A DNA stretch of 59,975 bases from Oscillatoria sp. CS-180 (GTDB lineage: Bacteria > Cyanobacteriota > Cyanobacteriia > Phormidesmidales > Phormidesmidaceae). Under the pieces are notes generated by a model, which was given only the letters and a program-made list of their open reading frames with translations, did no database searches and had not been told where the DNA came from. Position 1 is the stretch's first letter; the number at the start of each line of letters is the position of its first letter. This document shows, in pieces, positions 26,536 through 34,650 of the stretch. The DNA is taken from positions 1 through 59,975 of the forward strand of contig NZ_JAQMUB010000062.1 of assembly GCF_028330965.1 (NCBI RefSeq), written 5' to 3'. The position numbers and the translations under genes were made by a program.

Positions 26536-27435
26536 ATGACGACCGGGGGAGGCCCGATTTTGACCTTTTCGACAGAAGACTTTGCCCGCGCCCTAGCGGA
26601 TCACGACTACACCTTCAAAACAGGAAATACCGTTCGAGGCAAGGTAATTGGTCACGGTTCAGAAGGCGCGATGGTTGAGATTGGTGGTAAGTCGGACGCA
26701 TTTTTGCCTTTGAAGGAAGCCTCTCTAGAACGAATCGAGAATCTTGAAGAGGTGCTTCCCCTTGGCGAAGAATTTGAATTTCTCATCATCCGCGACCAAG
26801 ATATGGAAGGTCGGGTTGTTCTCTCTCTGCGTCGTCTGATGGTACAGCGTGTTTGGGAGCGGCTGATTGACAAGGAAGCCAACAAAGACATTATGGATGT
26901 CACGGTAACGGGCACCAATAAAGGTGGGGTTATTGTTGATGTCGAAGGTCTACGAGGCTTCGTACCGCGATCACACCTCGTCCAATCCCAAGATTTAGAC
27001 GCTCATGTGGGGAACACTCTCTCGGTGGGTTTTCTAGAAGTCAATCAGGACGACAACAAATTGGTCTTGTCTGAACGGATAGCAGCGCGATCGCAAGCTA
27101 TGTCCACGCTTGAAGTGGGCCAATTAGTCACAGGCACCGTCGCTAGCCTCAAACCCTACGGCGCTTTCGTTAGTTTTGAAGGGGTCACCGGTCTTCTTCA
27201 TATCAACCAAATCAGTAAAAATTACGTAGACTCCCTTCAGAACCTCCTTCGAGTCGGGCAAGATATCAAAGCCATCATTGTCAATATAGAAGAACAGAGA
27301 GGTCGTATTTCCCTCTCCACCAAAGTTCTGGAGAAGTATCCTGGAGAGGTTTTAAAGGACTTCGACACGGTCATAGCAGATGCTGAGAATCGCCTGCAAA
27401 ACGTAGGTCAGCTGCTAGCCGAAACCGACCTCTAG
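26536..27435 (+). CDS. Short cyanobacterial ribosomal protein S1 homologue
   Basis: This 299-residue RNA-binding protein has three S1 OB-fold repeats: residues ~30-100 (GNTVRGKVIGHGSEGAMVEI), ~115-185 and ~195-265 (VGQLVTGTVASLKPYGAFVSF). Cyanobacteria carry two short S1 paralogues, one of about 330 residues and one of about 300 (nbp1/rps1B). Length and the TTGGGPILTFS start match the smaller one. It helps mRNA binding at initiation on the 30S subunit. The opening codons follow a 180-bp leader. Confidence 0.88.
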   Translation: MTTGGGPILTFSTEDFARALADHDYTFKTGNTVRGKVIGHGSEGAMVEIGGKSDAFLPLKEASLERIENLEEVLPLGEEFEFLIIRDQDMEGRVVLSLRRLMVQRVWERLIDKEANKDIMDVTVTGTNKGGVIVDVEGLRGFVPRSHLVQSQDLDAHVGNTLSVGFLEVNQDDNKLVLSERIAARSQAMSTLEVGQLVTGTVASLKPYGAFVSFEGVTGLLHINQISKNYVDSLQNLLRVGQDIKAIIVNIEEQRGRISLSTKVLEKYPGEVLKDFDTVIADAENRLQNVGQLLAETDL

Positions 27436-27681
27436 ACCCTGTTTTCTTTGCCGCCTCCAACCTTGCCGCAACCGCAAACACTGATACCGGTGGGATGGCT
27501 GAGGCAAAAGTTTTCGTTCTCCCAAAATATCCCAACTTCCTGGTGCCTAGACGAAAATGGCAAGGTTGACCGTTGACTGTTGGTCGTCGGGAAGTTGACT
27601 ATGTACTGATTGTCATATCGGTCCTTCGTACATCGAAACCTACGATAAGGTGAAGAGTGCAACCGTCAAGATTTCAGACCC

Positions 27682-28884
27682 ATGTTGTTTGCTGATCGCC
27701 TTGTTCCCCTACAAGTCAATGTTTTTGCCGATATGGATCGGGCCAAGGCCAATGCCCGTAAGTCTGGTCAAACCATTATTGACCTATCTTTGGGGTCTTC
27801 TGATTTGCCGACCGCGCCTCACGTATTGGACACCATTTCTGAAGCGCTGTACGACACAAGCACCCATGGCTACTCTCTGTTTCAAAGCACGCTACCATTT
27901 CGTCGAACTGCTGCTGATTGGTACACTCGCAAATTCGGAGTTTCCGTTGATCCTGAAACGGAAGTGCTTCTGCTGATCGGTTCTCAGGAAGGAACGGCTC
28001 ATTTGCCCCTGGCTATCCTGAACCCGGGTGATTTTGCCCTGCTGACCGATCCGGGATATCCTTCCCACGCAGGTGGCGTTCATCTGGCGAGTGGGCAGTA
28101 CTATACGATGCCTTTGCTAGCGGAGAATGGGTTTTTGCCTCAGTTTCAGGATGTTCCGCCGGAGGTGTTAGCCCAATCTAAGATGATGGTATTGAGCTAT
28201 CCTCACAATCCCACTACAGGATATGCATCGCTGGCGTTTTGGGAAGAGGCCGTCGAGTTTTGCCAGTCTCATAATCTCGTTTTAGTCCACGATTTTCCCT
28301 ACGGCGATGTCACTTACACCGGAGAACCTGCACCCTCTGTTCTACAGGCTGATCGCAACAAAGCGACCTCGATTGAGTTTTACTCTATGTCTAAGTCTTA
28401 CAACATGGGGGGCTTCCGGGTAGGATACGCGATCGGCAATGCGGAATTAATTACAGCGCTACGACAAATCAAAGCCACTGTTGACTTCAACCAGTATCCC
28501 GGAATTGTGCGAGGGGCGATCGCGGCCCTGTCTGGTGCCCAAGAGGGTGTTCAAAAAACCGTAGACACTTTCCGGCAGCGACGAGACACGTTCGTTGAAG
28601 CTGCAACTCATATCGGCTGGCACATTTCCAAGCCCAACGCAACGCAATACCTTTGGGCCAAACTTCCAGACCCTTGGGTACAAGATTCGATTGACTTTTG
28701 TGTTCAACTGGTCGAGGCAACGGGTGTAGCTCTGGCACCCGGTCGCGGTTTTGGTAAATATGGCGAAGGCTATGTGCGAATCGCTCTCGTCCAGTCGCCA
28801 GACGTTTTGGAAGCTGCTGTACAAAAGATTGATGGCTTTCTTGAGCGATCGGGTCACCAAACGCAATCTGTTTCACCGCTCTAA
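27682..28884 (+). CDS. Class I/II PLP-dependent aminotransferase, LL-DAP-aminotransferase-like
   Basis: This 400-residue fold-type I aminotransferase has the PLP lysine in YSMSKSYNMGGFRVGYAIGN, the substrate-binding PHNPTTGY motif, an aspartate in LVHDFPYGD, and a late arginine in GYVRIALV. It is close in style to LL-diaminopimelate aminotransferase and alanine/aspartate transaminases of cyanobacteria. Lysine/peptidoglycan synthesis is a possible role but not provable here. It is monocistronic and ends in a strong hairpin at 28924-28949. Confidence 0.88.
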   Translation: MLFADRLVPLQVNVFADMDRAKANARKSGQTIIDLSLGSSDLPTAPHVLDTISEALYDTSTHGYSLFQSTLPFRRTAADWYTRKFGVSVDPETEVLLLIGSQEGTAHLPLAILNPGDFALLTDPGYPSHAGGVHLASGQYYTMPLLAENGFLPQFQDVPPEVLAQSKMMVLSYPHNPTTGYASLAFWEEAVEFCQSHNLVLVHDFPYGDVTYTGEPAPSVLQADRNKATSIEFYSMSKSYNMGGFRVGYAIGNAELITALRQIKATVDFNQYPGIVRGAIAALSGAQEGVQKTVDTFRQRRDTFVEAATHIGWHISKPNATQYLWAKLPDPWVQDSIDFCVQLVEATGVALAPGRGFGKYGEGYVRIALVQSPDVLEAAVQKIDGFLERSGHQTQSVSPL

Positions 28885-28923
28885 GAAGCCTAAAAGTCTT
28901 CTGTGGAAACATAGAGAACGAAG

Positions 28924-28949
28924 AAAGGGATTGCTTAGGCAATCCCTTT
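28924..28949 (+). terminator. Intrinsic terminator of the aminotransferase gene
   Basis: AAAGGGATTGC and GCAATCCCTTT form a perfect 11-bp stem around the loop TTAG, 40 bp after the stop codon. The 3' arm ends in TTT and continues CCATCTC, so the U-tract is short but usable. Confidence 0.8.
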
Positions 28950-28980
28950 CCATCTCAATAACCGACTGAATTTATACTGA

Positions 28981-29078
28981 TAGCTTTAGCCCTCTAGGCT
29001 TGTGCACCCGGTTGTTATTAGGTGCACAAGCTCATGACCCAATGGCTCGCCGTCTTGTTTAACGGAACTGGTGACAGC
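28981..29078 (+). repeat. Exosortase-locus 97-bp two-hairpin element, copy 1
   Basis: It opens with TAGCTTTAGCC. Hairpin 1 is a perfect 11-bp stem, GCTTGTGCACC (28998-29008) with GGTGCACAAGC (29021-29031). Hairpin 2 is GCCGTC (29049-29054) with GACAGC (29073-29078), enclosing TAACGGAACTGGT. It lies between the aminotransferase terminator and the stop of the large SdrD-repeat gene. The other copies are at 33496, 34501 and 35504, all on this strand. Confidence 0.8.
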
Positions 29079-29121
29079 TATACAGCGGCACAGGTGCTCC
29101 ATGATGCCGCTGTTGCTATCT

Positions 29122-32100
29122 CTAGATCAAAGCATCCGTGACAACACCAGCACTGATTAAGTCAGGAGCGTGGCCGTTGACATAGCTGAATAGATCTGTG
29201 TCCTCAAGGGCAGGCATATGAGAGCCACCATTGGAACCACCGCTATTAGCATCGCTAGTGCCGACAACTTTAACGTAGTCAAAACGAGCAAACTCTCTGT
29301 GATTCTTCCAGCCAGAGAGCTTAATTTGCTCACCTGCATCAATCTGAACATCCTCGATGACAAACTCGCGGAAGTTCTTTTGGGAAACCCAACCAGAGCC
29401 TAGATGCTCATCAAAGGTCCAATTGCCAACGGTGTTGCCACCAACTTTGACTTTACCCATCGACCGTCCGTCGTTCTCATCGAAGTAGCCAACGAGAATG
29501 TCATAGGTGCCACTAGGCCCATCAAAGTTGATGGAGGCATGACCATCATGCCTTCTGAGTTTAATTACCTCACCACCAGAAGCGCGATGATTACCAACGT
29601 GTTCTACCCGATAACCGTTCAGGTGCATATCCTCAGCTTCGTAATGGAAGACTTCGGGGGCAGCAACCTCGGTAAACTTAACCGAGTCAAATCGAGCAAA
29701 CTCGTTGTGCTCTCTCCAGCCGGAAAGCTTGATCTGTTCGCCGTGCTCAATGTACACGGACTCGCTTACAGTGCGTACAACACGGTTGTTAGCGGACACA
29801 AGACTCGAGCCTAAGCGCTGATCAAAGGTCCAATTATCGATGGTTTCACCACCGATCTTGACTTTACCCATTGACTTGCCATCGTTTTCGTCAAAGTAGG
29901 CAACGTCAACTTGGTAGTAGCCACTCTCCCCTGTGAAATGGGTCGATGCATATCCATCCCAGCGACTGAGTTTGATGACTTCACCACCGGAAGCAACGTT
30001 GCTGCCGACATGCTCAATGCGGTAGTTGCATAGATGCATGTCTTCAGCTTCGATGAGGATATGCTCAGGTGAAGGAGGTTCAGGCGTTTCACCATTTTTG
30101 TAGAAGCCCATATCTGTGTCAGAAACGCCGTCTGCCATAACAGTTCCAACGTTTTTGTACAGTCCATCTCCGAATTCGACACCTGTAATTGCGCCGCTGC
30201 CCTTCAGGAAGACTTCTAGTTTGGAAACGTTGTCGTCATTGATATCGACAGTCGCTTGACCCCCATCACCCATGATAGGAATTGCCTGAGAGTCAATCAG
30301 ACTGCCATTAGCATCAAAGGATTTGATAGTGCCGCCTCGCTCTTCAATATCTAAGAAGCTCATGCTGTTGATATCAACCGCATTGGCAAAATCAAAGGTA
30401 ATCGTTCCCCCACGAGCGTTGTCGTCGGGATCAGAAGAATCTCCATCTTCGGAAATAATAAGAACCTTGCTCTGATTATTAGTCCGTAGGTCGTTATCAC
30501 CCCCTGTAGGATTAAAGGTGTCGAAGATCATCGCTTCGCCAGCCCCACCTGTTGCAGAGATAGTGACACCTTGTGCTGCATATTCGTTATCAACAACGGT
30601 ACCTGCCGCAAACCCCTCAAAGTCAATGACCGTCGATAGGTTTTGTGCTGCTTCGCTCTTGGAATAGAGCCAGGTCTCACCAATATCTAGCAAGTTGTTG
30701 TTGTTGAGGTCACCTCCCACAAAGGCGGGGTTGAAGTCATCACTAATGTCACTAGCAGTGCCGTTGTCGTCTGTGACAACCACGTCGTTGGCAGCGAACG
30801 CGACTTCTCCGGTATTTTTGACGGCATAGGTGAAGGTAACTTCCTTGCCAGCTGCGATTTCGACAGCTGTGGCAGCAGTTTCGGCATCTGCACCATTAAC
30901 AAATTTTTTGATGCTGATGTCAGGAGTCAATGTCTCCACGATACCTGCATCCAAAGTGGGATTGAATTCACCAGGAGCCAAAGTGACGACTTGAGTCATG
31001 CCGTTGCTAGGGTCAGCATCGGAGTCAGCCGCATCATCGTTCCCTACATTGGCTTGCGTGAATTCAAAACCAGTAGGCAAGTTGGAGAAGATAACCTTGT
31101 ATTCTTCACCAGGGTTGAGGCCATCAAAGCGATACTCACCATTGGCGTCAGTTGCCGTAGCGGCGATTGTGTCGTCGGAAGTACCGATAACACCATCTAC
31201 GCCGCCACCGATTAGCTCAACCGTGACGCCTTCGACGCCTGCTTCGCCTGCATCTTGAATACCGTCGCGGTCAGTATCGAAGAAAACGGTGTCGCCCAAG
31301 CCAGCTAGCTGTTGAACGATACCTGCATCCAAAGTGGGGTTGAACTCACCAGGAGCTAGAGTAACGACTTGAGTCATGCCGTTGCTAGGGTCGGCATCGG
31401 AGTCAGCCGCATCATCGTTCCCTACATTGGCTTGCGTGAATTCAAAACCAGTAGGCAAGTTGGAGAAGGTAACCTTGTACTCTTCACCAGGGTTGAGATT
31501 GTCGAAGCGATACTCACCGTTGACATCTGTTGTTGTCGTCGCAGTGGTATCGTCCGCAGTTCCAATAACACCATCTGCGCCGCCACCTGACAAAGTTACC
31601 GTGACGCCTTCAACGCCTGCTTCGTCTGCGTCTTGAATGCCGTCGCGGTCAGTATCGAAGAAAACGGTGTCGCCCAAGCCGGCAAGCTGCTGCACCAGAC
31701 CTGCATCGAGTGTGCCGTCAAACTCACCTGAGGTAAGTGTTACGGTCTGAGTCTTACCCGTAATGGGGTCAACATCGGAGTCAACCGTATCATCATTACC
31801 TGCATCAGTAGTTGTGAACTCTAGACCAGCAGGTGCAGTAAACATAACCTGATAATCACCAGGGGGCAGGCCTGTGAAGGAGTAACCGCCTTGAGCATCA
31901 GTTGTAGTAGTTGCAACAACATTGCCATTACCATCAATGAGGTCAACCTGAACGCCTTCGACACCAGCCTCGCCAGCGTCTTGGACACCATCACGGTCAG
32001 CATCTAGAAAGACAAAGTCGCCCAATCCAGCCTTCTTGAAGAAGCCGGAATCAATTGTGGGATCAACGTCACCGGGATCCAAAGAGATGACATCGGAGAT

Positions 32101-33105
32101 CGGTCCATCTGAATCAATGGCATCATCACCACCGACATTCGCTGGGCTTGCCATGTCGAAGCCATCGGGCGTCTCGAACTGAACTTTGTAGTCGCCAGGA
32201 AGGACAGTGAACTCGTAGTTGCCGTTAGCGTCAGTTGTCGTTGTATCTACAACTTCGTTCGCTTCAATTTCGCCATCACCATTAATGTCAGCGAGCAGGT
32301 TAACCGTTGCATCAGCAATGCCTGTTTCGCCAGCATCTTGAATTCCGTCAGCATCGGCATCTTCAAAAACGGTGTCGCCTAACTTGGACAGCTCAACTGC
32401 GACAATCGTGATTTGACCATCAATCTCGCCACCAACTGGAGTACCGTTATTGCCGTCGGGAACTAAGATAATGGCAACCTTTTCACCGGCTTGAGGAACG
32501 AAATCATTGTTACTCAGAGCAGCTGCTACAACCGCATCAACATTGCTTTGATTAATGCTGCCAAACAGATCTGTGAAGAAATCGATGTCCGACTGAGACA
32601 GGGTAGAGTCGTCATCTAGCAGCTCCCAGAAGGCAAGCTGAATGTCAGTGACAGTAAAACCTTGATCAAGGAAAGTGTCTTGATTATTGAGTAACCAGTT
32701 GGCTGCACCCAAGTTTTCAGGTTTCTCAATTTGTCCACCAAGACCGTCACTTAGAACCGCTGGATCATAGCTGGAATATACAGTCGCTGTGAAATCAATC
32801 GGATCTAATTCCCTGTTTAGTCCTAGGTTTGGCAAAGATACGCGGTTATCGCTAGTATCTCCATCGCCGTTAAAGTCAATTCCTTCGAAGTTTAAAAAAC
32901 GGTCAAAATCGATGCAGTAGCTATCAAAAGAACCCGTTAAGATACCACTTGAATCGTTAATGTTCATATCAAAGTAGCTGGGGTTGCCCAAAGGGATATC
33001 CAGGTTCTGACCCTGGGGACTACCGTTGGTCAAGTTTCTCTGAATAGCAGTCACAGTGACCTGCTGCGGCAAAATGCCGCTCAGGCTTTGAAGATTTCCG
33101 CTCAT
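29122..33105 (-). CDS. Large SdrD-repeat surface protein with two carbohydrate-binding-like domains
   Basis: This 1327-residue extracellular-type protein has domains in the following order. Residues 1-240 are an unrecognised globular region with GDGDTSD-type Asp/Gly runs. About 242-713 are four SdrD B-like repeats (LGDTVFFDTDRDGIQDAGEA, Ca-binding Asp-rich). About 716-810 is a DUF11/conserved-repeat-like segment. About 820-960 is a beta-sandwich domain (VIDFEGFAAGTVVDNEY). About 1000-1135 and 1140-1275 are two CBM6/35-like repeats starting with EAEDMHL. No signal peptide and no PEP-CTERM tail are visible, so type I export is possible. The start ATG at 33105 follows AAAGGT. SdrD repeats 3 and 4 are almost identical at DNA level (378-bp period). 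It is flanked by 97-bp elements. Confidence 0.88.
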   Translation of the reverse strand: MSGNLQSLSGILPQQVTVTAIQRNLTNGSPQGQNLDIPLGNPSYFDMNINDSSGILTGSFDSYCIDFDRFLNFEGIDFNGDGDTSDNRVSLPNLGLNRELDPIDFTATVYSSYDPAVLSDGLGGQIEKPENLGAANWLLNNQDTFLDQGFTVTDIQLAFWELLDDDSTLSQSDIDFFTDLFGSINQSNVDAVVAAALSNNDFVPQAGEKVAIILVPDGNNGTPVGGEIDGQITIVAVELSKLGDTVFEDADADGIQDAGETGIADATVNLLADINGDGEIEANEVVDTTTTDANGNYEFTVLPGDYKVQFETPDGFDMASPANVGGDDAIDSDGPISDVISLDPGDVDPTIDSGFFKKAGLGDFVFLDADRDGVQDAGEAGVEGVQVDLIDGNGNVVATTTTDAQGGYSFTGLPPGDYQVMFTAPAGLEFTTTDAGNDDTVDSDVDPITGKTQTVTLTSGEFDGTLDAGLVQQLAGLGDTVFFDTDRDGIQDADEAGVEGVTVTLSGGGADGVIGTADDTTATTTTDVNGEYRFDNLNPGEEYKVTFSNLPTGFEFTQANVGNDDAADSDADPSNGMTQVVTLAPGEFNPTLDAGIVQQLAGLGDTVFFDTDRDGIQDAGEAGVEGVTVELIGGGVDGVIGTSDDTIAATATDANGEYRFDGLNPGEEYKVIFSNLPTGFEFTQANVGNDDAADSDADPSNGMTQVVTLAPGEFNPTLDAGIVETLTPDISIKKFVNGADAETAATAVEIAAGKEVTFTYAVKNTGEVAFAANDVVVTDDNGTASDISDDFNPAFVGGDLNNNNLLDIGETWLYSKSEAAQNLSTVIDFEGFAAGTVVDNEYAAQGVTISATGGAGEAMIFDTFNPTGGDNDLRTNNQSKVLIISEDGDSSDPDDNARGGTITFDFANAVDINSMSFLDIEERGGTIKSFDANGSLIDSQAIPIMGDGGQATVDINDDNVSKLEVFLKGSGAITGVEFGDGLYKNVGTVMADGVSDTDMGFYKNGETPEPPSPEHILIEAEDMHLCNYRIEHVGSNVASGGEVIKLSRWDGYASTHFTGESGYYQVDVAYFDENDGKSMGKVKIGGETIDNWTFDQRLGSSLVSANNRVVRTVSESVYIEHGEQIKLSGWREHNEFARFDSVKFTEVAAPEVFHYEAEDMHLNGYRVEHVGNHRASGGEVIKLRRHDGHASINFDGPSGTYDILVGYFDENDGRSMGKVKVGGNTVGNWTFDEHLGSGWVSQKNFREFVIEDVQIDAGEQIKLSGWKNHREFARFDYVKVVGTSDANSGGSNGGSHMPALEDTDLFSYVNGHAPDLISAGVVTDALI
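30938..31693 (-). repeat. Near-identical 378-bp tandem repeat inside the surface-protein gene
   Basis: The SdrD modules 3 and 4 repeat with a 378-bp (126-codon) period; for example ACGATACCTGCATCCAAAGT occurs at 30938 and 31316. Long blocks are identical, which shows recent duplication or gene conversion. Divergence is concentrated in the segment coding VELIGGGVDGVIGTSDD in one copy and VTLSGGGADGVIGTADD in the other. Confidence 0.85.
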
Positions 33106-33495
33106 GGAATTTTACCTTTGAAAAAGTGAAAATTGGGTACAGGGATGAGTCAGCGCGTGGCGAAAGGTGGAGCTTTCGCCACTTCTGTGAGATTTATCCC
33201 TGTTTTTTATGGTTATAGGGATTCCTGAATAGCACTCATGCTCAGACCATAGGGTCGCTGAGGAACCTTTTGTCTTGGACTCAATGCACTAAAGATTCCA
33301 GGATGTTAAAGTTGACCGCGAGTCAAGATTTTTGATGAGGGCTTTAGCTGTCTGCTGAGATCTTTATAGGATGAACGCTCGCAGACAAATCAAGACTCGT
33401 CGAGAAAACAATTTCGCTTGGCCTCTATCACAGTCTCTTCCTGTCCGCACTTGCTGGAAGAAGGCCGAGGCGTGAAAGCGATCGCTACAGAGTTG

Positions 33496-33592
33496 TAGCT
33501 TTAGCTATCTAGGTTTGTGTACCTAATAGTATCCGGGCGCCTAGTGCTTACCAGACGGCTTGTCGTTTTGTCCTAACGGAACTAGCGACGGC
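33496..33592 (+). repeat. Exosortase-locus 97-bp two-hairpin element, copy 2
   Basis: It begins TAGCTTTAGCTATCTAGG. CTAGG (33509-33513) can pair with CCTAG (33540-33544) around AGTATCCGGGCG. GTCGTT (33562-33567) pairs with GACGGC (33587-33592), with wobbles, around CCTAACGGAACTAGC. It lies between the large surface-protein gene and the PEP-CTERM gene, 390 bp upstream of the former. Confidence 0.8.
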
Positions 33593-33670
33593 CATATCAG
33601 GTAATGCACCTGTCCGAATAGACCGGCTTATCTGCTTACATCCTGAATAAATTAAACGAATTGGGGGCTT

Positions 33671-33713
33671 TTGTCTGTGGGAAGACTTCTTGAGCAAGCC
33701 TTCCCACAGACAA
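33671..33713 (-). terminator. Strong hairpin, probable terminator of the PEP-CTERM gene
   Basis: TTGTCTGTGGGAAG (33671-33684) and CTTCCCACAGACAA (33700-33713) form a perfect 14-bp stem. CTT and AAG extend the pairing inside the loop. It lies 55 bp after the stop of the minus-strand PEP-CTERM gene. On that strand the stem is followed by AAGCCCCC, not a T-run, so it may instead protect the 3' end from decay. Confidence 0.6.
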
Positions 33714-33767
33714 TACTTGAGATATCGCAGAACGTATAGCAAGAGTTGCGGAACTCCATGCCTAGGG

Positions 33768-33971
33768 TTACTTTTGCTCTTCTTGACGAGAATCTTTGAA
33801 CTTCTTAGCCAGTAGACCGCCGCCAACGGCAATGCTGCCGAGAATAGTCATCGGCTCAGGTACAGGTTCAGCAGACGTGTCACGACCACCACCACGGGCA
33901 GAAGCCGGCATGGAGATAGCAGAAGCTAGAGCGATCGCTGCGCCAGCAGTTAGAAAAGTCTTTCTCAACAT
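33768..33971 (-). CDS. Minimal PEP-CTERM sorting protein, 67 residues
   Basis: From the ATG at 33971 (MLRKTFLTAG), residues 1-25 form a signal peptide ending MPASA. Residues 26-37 are a 12-residue Gly/Arg/Asp-rich spacer. PEP is at 38-40, a hydrophobic span follows at 42-54, then a basic tail with KKFKDSR. This is the complete PEP-CTERM sorting signal with almost no cargo. After signal-peptide and exosortase cleavage only a short peptide would remain. An upstream in-frame extension to 34061 lacks signal-peptide logic. It is the only PEP-CTERM protein in the window and lies 680 bp from the exosortase gene, so it is the obvious local substrate. Confidence 0.85.
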   Translation of the reverse strand: MLRKTFLTAGAAIALASAISMPASARGGGRDTSAEPVPEPMTILGSIAVGGGLLAKKFKDSRQEEQK

Positions 33972-34266
33972 ATTAAAAAAACTCCGATATACAGTTCTGG
34001 GAGCCATCCGTGCTCGCTCTATCGGAACACTTAGGCTCGCCAGTACTATTTGTAACATCACGTAGGGAATATCACATAAATTTCGTTTGAAGATAGAAAT
34101 CTACTTTTGAAGAAAAATTGAACTTACTTCTCGAAGTCGATCGCAATTGGATTCTGAAAGCCTTTTTGGGAGAGGATTTCAGGCCTTTTCTATTTGTCTA
34201 TACAATTAAGCAGGATTGGCGCGATCACAAAACTTGATGGGATGACCGCAAGCAACCTCGTACCTG

Positions 34267-34282
34267 ACGAGCTTAAGCTCGT
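34267..34282. promoter_or_regulatory. Perfect 16-bp palindrome, possible operator
   Basis: ACGAGCTTAAGCTCGT is fully self-complementary. It lies between the divergent PEP-CTERM and exosortase genes, 296 bp and 369 bp from their starts. A dimeric regulator could bind it. No T-run follows on either strand, which argues against a terminator. Confidence 0.4.
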
Positions 34283-34500
34283 GTAATCTCATAAAGTTTT
34301 TGTCGCTTTTAGGTATGGCCTCCGTGAAAGTGCATGGACTCTATAAAGATCTGCCATGATTCTTGTTGTGAGTGTTGATTTCCGGAGTCAAGTCACATTA
34401 TTGTCTCAGGAATCAGGGGAATCACTTAGAGCGGGGATTCATGATTTATGGATGTTTAGACGCTTTCCCAGGGTCTGACGATAGGTTGCCTAGCTTTGCA

Positions 34501-34597
34501 TCGCTTTAGCCATTTGCTAGGGCACCGAGTAGCATCCGGTTGCTTAGCGTGCCTAGTCAGATGACTTGCTGTCTGCCCTAGTGGAACTGGCGACGGC
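34501..34597 (+). repeat. Exosortase-locus 97-bp two-hairpin element, copy 3
   Basis: It begins TCGCTTTAGCCATT. CTAGGGCAC (34517-34525) faces GTGCCTAG (34549-34556). GCTGTC (34568-34573) pairs with GACGGC (34592-34597), and inside it GCC pairs with GGC around CTAGTGGAACT. Compared with copy 1, the C-to-T change in the 5' arm keeps pairing through a G-U. It ends 53 bp before the exosortase ATG, inside its likely leader. Confidence 0.8.
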
Positions 34598-34650
34598 AAC
34601 ATCTCAGCTTGGGATACCCAGCAAAGTAAACTTTCTTTAGAAAAAATCTT

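Larger units (their letters stand above)
33106..33767. other. Intergenic region between surface-protein and PEP-CTERM genes
   Basis: This 662-bp stretch contains the promoter side of the large gene (right of 33105), 97-bp element copy 2 and a strong hairpin at 33671-33713. The remainder (33130-33490) shows no gene. Confidence 0.6.
33972..34650. other. Divergent region between PEP-CTERM and exosortase genes
   Basis: This 679-bp region must hold promoters for both genes. It contains the 16-bp palindrome at 34267-34282 and 97-bp element copy 3. No further gene is seen. Confidence 0.6.

Noticed and set aside
29218-31636. Several plus-strand frames of 60-136 codons opposite the large surface-protein gene
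   Set aside because: They mirror the repetitive, biased codons of the minus-strand gene. The two near-identical ones simply reflect the 378-bp duplication.
33496-34597. The repeated element as a cyclic di-GMP or cobalamin riboswitch
   Set aside because: Neither strand shows the required conserved blocks (for example GCAAACC and GACGCAAAGCC for c-di-GMP-I), and positions relative to gene starts are inconsistent.
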